Shown here: in pieces, positions 58,442 through 64,000 of the stretch
Layout: every line of letters begins with the position of its first letter
How positions within the stretch are numbered: the stretch's first letter is position 1
NCBI RefSeq assembly: GCF_000631985.1
Contig: NZ_JFYN01000016.1
Location: forward strand, 56,863 to 120,862
DNA length: 64,000 bases
Origin: Pseudomonas sp. RIT288
GTDB taxonomy: Bacteria > Pseudomonadota > Gammaproteobacteria > Pseudomonadales > Pseudomonadaceae
Reading direction: 5' to 3'
The notes under the pieces: model-generated
What the model saw: the letters and a program-made list of their open reading frames with translations, nothing else
Told to the model about the DNA's origin: nothing
Databases searched by the model: none
Made by a program: the position numbers and the translations under genes

Positions 58442-59896
58442 ATGGCGTTGCCGACCTTACGGATCATTGGTTTCATCATCGGCATCTTCCTGATCACCCT
58501 GGCCATCGCCATGGTCGTGCCCATGGCCACCCTGGTGATTTTCGAGCGCACCGGCGATCTGCCGTCGTTTCTCTGGGCGAGCATGATCACCTTCCTCGCC
58601 GGCCTCGCACTGGTGATCCCCGGCCGCCCCGAACACATTCACCTGCGCCCGCGCGACATGTACCTGCTGACCGTCAGCAGCTGGCTGGTGGTGTGCATTT
58701 TCGCCGCGCTGCCGTTTTTGCTGACCCAGCACATCAGCTACACCGACTCGTTCTTCGAAAGCATGTCCGGCATCACCGCCACCGGCTCAACCGTGCTCAG
58801 CGGGCTCGACACCATGTCCCCGGGGATCCTGATGTGGCGCTCGCTGCTGCACTGGCTCGGCGGCATCGGTTTCATCGGCATGGCAGTGGCGATTCTGCCG
58901 TTGCTGCGCATCGGTGGCATGCGCCTGTTCCAGACCGAATCGTCCGACCGCTCGGAAAAGGTCATGCCGCGCTCGCACATGGTGGCGCGCTTGATCGTGG
59001 CGGCGTACGTCGGCATCACCATCCTCGGCAGCCTGGCGTTCTGGTGGGCCGGAATGAGCCCGTTCGATGCGATCAACCACGCGATGTCGGCGATCTCCAC
59101 CGGCGGCTTTTCGACCTCCGACCAGTCGCTGGCGAAGTGGACGCAACCGGCGGTGCACTGGGTCGCGGTGGTCATCATGATCCTCGGCAGCCTGCCGTTC
59201 ACCCTGTATGTGGCGACCCTGCGCGGCAACCGTAAGGCGTTGATCAAGGATCAGCAGGTGCAGGGTCTGCTCGGCATGTTGCTGGTGACCTGGCTGGTGC
59301 TCGGCACCTGGTATTGGTGGACCACCAAGCTGCACTGGCTGGAGGCGCTGCGGCATGTGGCGCTGAACGTGACGTCGGTGGTCACCACCACCGGTTTTGC
59401 CCTCGGCGACTACAGCCTGTGGGGCAACTTCTCGCTGATGCTGTTTTTCTATCTGGGCTTTGTCGGCGGCTGCTCCGGCTCGACGGCAGGCGGGATCAAG
59501 ATCTTCCGTTTTCAAGTCGCCTACATCCTGCTCAAGGCCAACCTTAACCAGTTGATCCACCCGCGCGCGGTGATCAAGCAGAAGTACAACGGTCACCGAC
59601 TCGACGAAGAGATCGTGCGTTCGATTCTGACCTTTTCGTTCTTCTTCGCCATCACCATCTGCGTGATCGCCCTGCTGCTGTCGCTGCTCGGGGTCGACTG
59701 GATGACTGCGCTGACCGGCGCTGCCAGCACCGTGTCCGGCGTCGGCCCGGGGCTGGGCGAGACCATCGGCCCGGCGGGTAATTTCGCCACCCTGCCGGAT
59801 GCCGCGAAGTGGATCCTGTCGTTCGGCATGCTGCTCGGCCGACTGGAGATCATTACGGTGTTTGTGCTGTGTATTCCGGCCTTTTGGCGTCATTGA
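58442..59896 (+). CDS. trkH: Potassium uptake protein TrkH
   Basis: A 484-residue inner-membrane potassium channel subunit. The four pore-loop filter sequences of the Trk/Ktr family are visible in order: SMSGITATGSTVLSG, SAISTGGFSTSDQS, TSVVTTTGFALGD and STVSGVGPGLGETIGPAGNF. The length is usual for TrkH; the regulatory partner TrkA is not in this window. The 3' end overlaps the convergent AraC-family gene by 44 bp. Confidence 0.95.
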   Translation: MALPTLRIIGFIIGIFLITLAIAMVVPMATLVIFERTGDLPSFLWASMITFLAGLALVIPGRPEHIHLRPRDMYLLTVSSWLVVCIFAALPFLLTQHISYTDSFFESMSGITATGSTVLSGLDTMSPGILMWRSLLHWLGGIGFIGMAVAILPLLRIGGMRLFQTESSDRSEKVMPRSHMVARLIVAAYVGITILGSLAFWWAGMSPFDAINHAMSAISTGGFSTSDQSLAKWTQPAVHWVAVVIMILGSLPFTLYVATLRGNRKALIKDQQVQGLLGMLLVTWLVLGTWYWWTTKLHWLEALRHVALNVTSVVTTTGFALGDYSLWGNFSLMLFFYLGFVGGCSGSTAGGIKIFRFQVAYILLKANLNQLIHPRAVIKQKYNGHRLDEEIVRSILTFSFFFAITICVIALLLSLLGVDWMTALTGAASTVSGVGPGLGETIGPAGNFATLPDAAKWILSFGMLLGRLEIITVFVLCIPAFWRH

Positions 59897-60908
59897 CCGG
59901 CGTCTGCAACAGCCGCGCCCGGTAATCGCCGGGCGTGGTGTCGAACCAGCGGCGGAACGCGCGGAAGAAGTTGCTTGGATCGGCAAACCCCAACAGATAG
60001 GCAATCTCCAGCAAGGTCATGCTCGGCTGAGCCAGATACTGCTCGGCCAGTTCGCGGCGAGTGTCGTCGAGCAACTGCTGAAAACTGGTGCCCTCCTCCT
60101 GCAATCGCCGCTGCAAGGTGCGCTGCGACAGATGCAGGGTCTGCGCCACCGTATCGCGCTTGGGTTCACCCTGAGGCAGTAAACGACACAACACCTGGCG
60201 CGCCTTGTGGGTCACGCGGCTTTCGGAAAAACGCGCCAGATATTCCCCGGCAAACCGGTCGTGCAGCAGCGCCATGGCTTCGTTGGCGGTGGGCAGCGGT
60301 GCTTCCATGTCGGCCCGTTCGAAAATCAACGCATCGTAAGGCGCGTTGAACATCAAGGGGGCATGGAAGGCTTGCCGGTAGGGCTGCAGGTCTGCGGGTT
60401 CGTCGCCCTGAAACAGCACTTTGACCGGATGCAGGGTGCGCCCGGTCAGCCAGCCGCACAGGCCCAGCGCACAGGCCAGCGAGGCTTCGGCGCTCTGCCG
60501 GGTCGGCGGCAGGTGATCGCCATGCACCGTGAGAATCAGCGCATAGCCTTCTTCGAGCAGACGAAAACTCAGGTCGGCGCTCTCGGCGATGATCCGCTGA
60601 TAACGCACCAGGCGTTGAAAGCCTTCGGCCAGGGTGTTGCTCGACATCAAGGCATAGCCGGCGACATGGAACGAGGCCGGACGCACCACCTTGCCCATGT
60701 TCAGGCCGATCGCCGGGTTGCCGGACAGCTCGACTGCCCGTTGCCAGAGGCGGGTCATGGAATCTTGCGGGAAACGCGCATCCGGATCATTCAGGGCGGC
60801 GTAATCGAGCCCCAGCTGCTTGAACAGTACCCGGCAATCCAGGCCGTCCATCTCCAATGCTTTGACAATCCCCATCGTCCAGCTTGCAGAAGTCGTTCGT
60901 TCGCTCAT
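59853..60908 (-). CDS. AraC-family regulator with arabinose-binding-like (OruR-type) N-domain
   Basis: A 351-residue regulator. The N-terminal half (about 10-200) is the Arabinose_bd domain found in OruR/ArgR-like and MmsR-like Pseudomonas regulators (ALEMDGLDCRVLFKQLGLDYAALNDPDARFPQDSMTRLWQRAVELSGNPAIGLNMGK). The C-terminal AraC HTH has HLSQRTLQRRLQEEGTSFQQLLDDTRRELAEQYLAQPSMTLLEIAYLLGFADPSNFFRAFRRWFDTTPGDYR. The effector and targets are unknown. It overlaps the trkH 3' end by 44 bp on the opposite strand. Confidence 0.9.
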   Translation of the reverse strand: MSERTTSASWTMGIVKALEMDGLDCRVLFKQLGLDYAALNDPDARFPQDSMTRLWQRAVELSGNPAIGLNMGKVVRPASFHVAGYALMSSNTLAEGFQRLVRYQRIIAESADLSFRLLEEGYALILTVHGDHLPPTRQSAEASLACALGLCGWLTGRTLHPVKVLFQGDEPADLQPYRQAFHAPLMFNAPYDALIFERADMEAPLPTANEAMALLHDRFAGEYLARFSESRVTHKARQVLCRLLPQGEPKRDTVAQTLHLSQRTLQRRLQEEGTSFQQLLDDTRRELAEQYLAQPSMTLLEIAYLLGFADPSNFFRAFRRWFDTTPGDYRARLLQTPVNDAKRPEYTAQTP

Positions 60909-61072
60909 GGCGTTATTCTTTTACATGATGGATCGCATGTTACGACCCGATTTGCGAAGGATACTAAAGTGGCGCCCATTGTCACTGGCTGATGCCAGTG
61001 TTCACTCTAGACTCAAATAGGCTGCCCGCCGAACAACTTGCCGTCAGAACAATAACCACAGAGATCGCAGTC

Positions 61073-61384
61073 GTGGAAAACATCAAGCAATTCAACACTT
61101 TCGCCGAGTTCTACCCGTATTACCTCAGCGAACACGCCAACAGTACCTGCCGACGATTGCATTTCGTCGGCACCACGCTGGTGATTTTCATCCTGGCCAT
61201 GACCATCGCCAAGGGCGCATGGCTGCTGTTGCTGGCCCTGCCGCTGGCCGGTTACAGCTTTGCCTGGGTCGGTCATTTCTTCTTTGAAAAGAACCGTCCG
61301 GCGACTTTTCAACATCCGCTGTACAGCCTGCTCGGCGATTTCGTCATGTACCGCGACATGATTTTAGGCCGCGTGGCGTTCTGA
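61073..61384 (+). CDS. DUF962/Mpo1-like membrane protein
   Basis: A 103-residue protein of the Mpo1/YGL010w-like (DUF962) family. ENIKQFNTFAEFYPYYLSEHANSTCRRLHFVGTTLVIFILAM and AWVGHFFFEKNRPATFQHPLYSLLGDFVMYRDMILGR contain the conserved His residues (H-x-x-N-x-x-R-x-x-H; GHFxFExNxPATF). Yeast Mpo1 is an iron-dependent dioxygenase of 2-hydroxy fatty acid degradation; the bacterial role is unknown. Two hydrophobic helices lie around 40-75. The start is the GTG at 61073. Confidence 0.87.
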   Translation: MENIKQFNTFAEFYPYYLSEHANSTCRRLHFVGTTLVIFILAMTIAKGAWLLLLALPLAGYSFAWVGHFFFEKNRPATFQHPLYSLLGDFVMYRDMILGRVAF

Positions 61385-61410
61385 AACCCGACACACCTGG
61401 AGGCTGGCCG

Positions 61411-62001
61411 ATGAACGCCAATGCCCGCTTCACCCACATGCAGGACGGCACCGAGGAAGACTGGGCGATCATCGCCGCGGACTTCAGCGCCTACGCCCGG
61501 CAATTGCCGTCGCGGATCGTCGCGCACCTGAAGTTGCTCGAAGGCGATTTCGGCGGTTTCCCGGTGGATCGTCTGACCCACTCGCTGCAAACCGCGACCC
61601 GCGCGTATCGCGACGGGCGTGACGAGGAATACGTGGTCTGTGCGCTGCTGCATGATATCGGCGACACCCTCGGCTCCTACAACCACCCGGACATCGCGGC
61701 GGCGATTCTCAAGCCGTTCGTCAGCGCCGAGAACCTGTGGATGGTCGAAAAGCACGGGATCTTTCAGGGCTACTACTTCTTCCATCACCTGGGCATGGAT
61801 CGGCACCTGCGCGAGCAGTTCGCCGCGCATCCGCAGTATCAGGCCACGGCGGAATTCTGCGCCAAATACGATGCGGCGGCGTTTGACCCGGCCTATGAAA
61901 CCCTGCCGCTGAGTTTTTTCGAACCGATGATGGAACGGCTGTTTGCCCAGCCCAAGCACTCGATCTACAAGGCGGCGATGGAAGAACACAGCCCGGCCTG
62001 A
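61411..62001 (+). CDS. HD-domain protein (PhnZ/MIOX-like or phosphohydrolase)
   Basis: A 196-residue HD-superfamily protein. His57 (LTHSLQTATRA), His81-Asp82 (CALLHDIGDTLGSYNH) and later His residues (VEKHGIFQGYYFFHHLG) are the metal ligands. The extra segment KHGIFQGYYFFHHLGxDRxLRE resembles the diiron mixed-valence oxygenases related to PhnZ and MIOX more than a typical nucleotide phosphohydrolase. GGAGGCTGGCCG precedes the ATG. It follows the DUF962 gene by 26 bp, which suggests one operon. Confidence 0.85.
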   Translation: MNANARFTHMQDGTEEDWAIIAADFSAYARQLPSRIVAHLKLLEGDFGGFPVDRLTHSLQTATRAYRDGRDEEYVVCALLHDIGDTLGSYNHPDIAAAILKPFVSAENLWMVEKHGIFQGYYFFHHLGMDRHLREQFAAHPQYQATAEFCAKYDAAAFDPAYETLPLSFFEPMMERLFAQPKHSIYKAAMEEHSPA

Positions 62002-62018
62002 GAACACCACAACTCAAC

Positions 62019-62109
62019 ATGTGGGAGCGAGCCTGCTCGCGAAGGTGTCGTGTCAGGCGACACTGCTTTGCCTGATGTAACGCTTTCGCGAGCAGGCTCG
62101 CTCCCACAG
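62019..62109. repeat. REPIN, family B
   Basis: ATGTGGGAGCGAGCCTGCTC at the left and GAGCAGGCTCGCTCCCACAG at the right, with GCGAAGG and CTTTCGC inner ends. It fills the gap between the convergent HD-domain and LpxH-like genes. Confidence 0.9.
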
Positions 62110-62123
62110 GGGATCTGTGTCGT

Positions 62124-62939
62124 TCAGGCGAGTTCAGCAACCTTGGCCGCCTTGAGCTGCGCCTCCCGCGCCTGCGCATCCGCCAGGCGATACAACTCGA
62201 TCGTGCCATCCCAGTGCTCGATCAACGCCGTGCACGACTCCACCCAATCGCCGCAGTTGAGGTAATCCACCTCACCGACTTTACGAATCTCGGCATGGTG
62301 GATGTGCCCGCAGACCACGCCGTGCAGCTCGCGTTTGACGCATTCATGGGCGATGGCTTCTTCGAAGTCGCTGATGAAGCTCACCGCCGTCTTCACCTTG
62401 TGCTTGAGGTACGCCGACAACGACCAGTAGCCGTAGCCATAACGGGCGCGCCAGTGATTGAGCCAGCGATTGAGGGTCAGGGTGAATTCGTAGGCCGAGT
62501 CGCCGAGGAAGGCCAGCCAGCGGTGATAACGGGTGATCACGTCGAATTGATCGCCATGAATCACCAGCAGGTGCCGGCCATCCGCCGTGACATGCACCGC
62601 CTCGTCGACCAACTGGATGTTGCCGAGGATCAGCTTCGAATAACGGCGCAGAAACTCGTCGTGGTTGCCGGTGACGTAGATCACCTCCGTACCGCGCTTG
62701 CTCATGGTCAGCAGGCGGCGGATCACGTTGGTATGGGCTTGCGGCCAGTACATGCCACCGCGCAGCTTCCAGCCGTCGATGATGTCACCGACCAGGTAGA
62801 TCTTGTCGGCGTGGTAGCCCTTGAGAAATTGCGACAAGTGCTCGGCCTGGCAATCCCGCGTGCCCAGATGCACGTCGGAAATCCACAGGGTACGCACCCG
62901 TTGTTTGCGGCTGGGTTTGGCGAGCTCGGCGCTGGTCAT
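62124..62939 (-). CDS. LpxH-like metallophosphoesterase
   Basis: A 271-residue calcineurin-like phosphoesterase. The metal motifs appear in order: WISDVHLGTRD, LVGDIIDGWKLRGG, VTGNHDEFLRRY, VIHGDQFDVITRYHRWL and VCGHIHHAEIRKV. It belongs to the UDP-2,3-diacylglucosamine diphosphatase-like group often found beside housekeeping LpxH, so lipid A hydrolysis is possible but not certain. GAGGGTTGCCC lies before the ATG at 62939. It is divergent from an AraC-family gene. Confidence 0.9.
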   Translation of the reverse strand: MTSAELAKPSRKQRVRTLWISDVHLGTRDCQAEHLSQFLKGYHADKIYLVGDIIDGWKLRGGMYWPQAHTNVIRRLLTMSKRGTEVIYVTGNHDEFLRRYSKLILGNIQLVDEAVHVTADGRHLLVIHGDQFDVITRYHRWLAFLGDSAYEFTLTLNRWLNHWRARYGYGYWSLSAYLKHKVKTAVSFISDFEEAIAHECVKRELHGVVCGHIHHAEIRKVGEVDYLNCGDWVESCTALIEHWDGTIELYRLADAQAREAQLKAAKVAELA

Positions 62940-63075
62940 GGGCAACCCTCTGCGATGTTTTCGCCACTGTGCACGCGCCGGGTGAACCGACCATGACAGG
63001 CAGGCGTCAGTCGTGTGACAGCGCGCAAGCCCGTTGCCCCGGTGTAGACTGGCGCTCACTTCGGAGACCTCTGCC

Positions 63076-63840
63076 ATGCGCCCGATCCTCACCCTGCGCC
63101 AATACACCCACGACCTGATCGTCCACAGCCACGACCACGCGCAACTGGTGTTCGGTCTGTCCGGTGCGCTGGATTTCGAAGTCGAGGGTCAGGGCAGCCA
63201 GGTACGCCAGCAGAGTTTCGTGGTCGTTCCCGGCGGCGCGCATCACGCCTGCGGCAGCCCCGATGGCAGTCGTTGTCTGGTGCTGGACGTGCCTGACGGG
63301 CAATGGCTGAGCGATTCGCTGGGCGAGCATGCCGACGCCAGTCAGCGCTTGCTCGACCAGCCTGCGCGATTGTCACTTGATGCCGGGCAAAGCCAATTGG
63401 TCAACTGGCTGGCGAACAGCCCGGTCAGTGATCCGCTGATCGCCCAGCAAGGCGCAGTGTTGCTGCTGGCCAGCCTGAATCACGCCAGACCTGCCGAACT
63501 CTCGGCGCGGCGCCTGCCCTACGCGGCTTTGGATGCGCACATCGAGCAACACGCCGCCTACCCGCTGCAAGTAGCCGATCTGGCGCAGATTGTCGGCTTG
63601 TCCAGCGCCCGGCTGCACGCGCGGTTCATGGCGGAATGCGGGCAGACGCCGATGGACTACATTCGCAGCCGTCGGCTGCACAAGGCGGTCTGCCTGCTGC
63701 GCGAGACCGCGCTGCCCATCGGCGAGATCGCCAGCCGGGTTGGCTACAGTTCGCAGAGCGCGTTCGCGGCGGCGGTGTTGCGCGAGTTTGGCGCTTCACC
63801 GGGGCAGTTGCGCCGCGATTCCTGCGACAAAAAACGCTAG
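63076..63840 (+). CDS. AraC-family regulator with cupin N-domain
   Basis: A 254-residue regulator. A cupin-like sensor domain (residues about 15-95, DLIVHSHDHAQLVFGLSGALDFEVEGQGSQVRQQSFVVVPGGAHHA) is joined to a C-terminal AraC HTH (VADLAQIVGLSSARLHARFMAECGQTPMDYIRSRRLHKAVCLLRETALPIGEIASRVGYSSQSAFAAAVLREFG). The start at 63076 follows CGGAGACC. The sensed ligand is unknown. A REPIN fills the remaining sequence downstream. Confidence 0.9.
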   Translation: MRPILTLRQYTHDLIVHSHDHAQLVFGLSGALDFEVEGQGSQVRQQSFVVVPGGAHHACGSPDGSRCLVLDVPDGQWLSDSLGEHADASQRLLDQPARLSLDAGQSQLVNWLANSPVSDPLIAQQGAVLLLASLNHARPAELSARRLPYAALDAHIEQHAAYPLQVADLAQIVGLSSARLHARFMAECGQTPMDYIRSRRLHKAVCLLRETALPIGEIASRVGYSSQSAFAAAVLREFGASPGQLRRDSCDKKR

Positions 63841-63888
63841 TTCGCCGACAGACTTCCGAGCCGCAACAGGTTTCAATGTGCATTCACG

Positions 63889-63995
63889 TGTAGGAGCTGC
63901 CGCAGGCTCGGGCCGCGTTCGGCGATCTTTTGACTTTGGCTTTTCAAGATCAAAAAAACGTCCGAACGCGGCCCGAGCCTGCGGCAGCTCCTACA
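63889..63995. repeat. REPIN, family A with CGGGCCGCG insertion
   Basis: TGTAGGAGCTGCCGCAGGCT followed by CGGGCCGCGTTCGG at the left and CCGAACGCGGCCCGAGCCTG with CGGCAGCTCCTACA at the right. The arms pair over more than 30 bp. The same CGGGCCGCG insertion is found in the REPIN after cpxA. Confidence 0.9.
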
Positions 63996-64000
63996 ATCTC

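Overview
The window looks like the chromosome of a fluorescent Pseudomonas, most likely the P. fluorescens/P. koreensis group. It is GC-rich with strongly GC3-biased codons. It carries a Pseudomonas-type fleQSR/fliCDST flagellar cluster, the phhRABC set, and many short palindromic REP/REPIN elements of the kind described in P. fluorescens. I saw no rRNA, tRNA, CRISPR array, transposase or prophage gene.

Region 1 (1-7260, minus strand) is the regulatory and filament end of the flagellar cluster: fleR (cut by the window edge), fleS, fleQ, fliT, fliS, fliD, flaG and a short fliC, with a sigma54 site before fleSR and a sigma28 site before fliC. Region 2 (7391-28523, minus strand) is a flagellin glycosylation island. 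It holds a Maf-type glycosyltransferase, a complete CMP-pseudaminic acid route (pseB, pseC, a fused pseG-pseH, pseI, pseF), a KAS III-like acyltransferase, two methyltransferases, a second set making a CDP-linked 6-deoxy sugar that is predicted to be C-methylated (rfbF, rfbG, rfbC-like, C-methyltransferase, SDR), and two very large multidomain glycosyltransferases. Region 3 (28569-36951, minus strand) is flgLKJIHGF (rod, rings, hook-filament junction) behind a sigma54 site. flgBCDE are not in the window.

Region 4 (37139-45937) is aromatic amino acid catabolism: phhR, a PhhR/TyrR-type operator, phhA, phhB, phhC, and further on arfB and the aromatic permease aroP, with an MFS transporter and two small orphan proteins between. 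Region 5 (45949-47725) is the least ordinary part. A palindrome-rich, AT-rich intergenic region separates a coupled pair of candidate small ORFs from a 45-residue peptide gene. That peptide gene has an acidic N-terminus and a hydrophobic C-terminus and is followed by a perfect hairpin and then an M29-type metallopeptidase-like gene. This resembles a minimal precursor-peptide/processing-enzyme locus.

Region 6 (48029-64000) is housekeeping: rluB, a DUF1289 gene, scpB-scpA-yciO-rnm, yciB-yciI, a CpxR/Spy/CpxA envelope-stress unit with a CpxR-like box, a nitroreductase, trkH, two AraC-family regulators, a DUF962 (Mpo1-like) protein, an HD-domain protein and an LpxH-like phosphoesterase. Thirteen REP/REPIN loci of three families lie between 37.1 kb and the end, and none lies in the first 37 kb.
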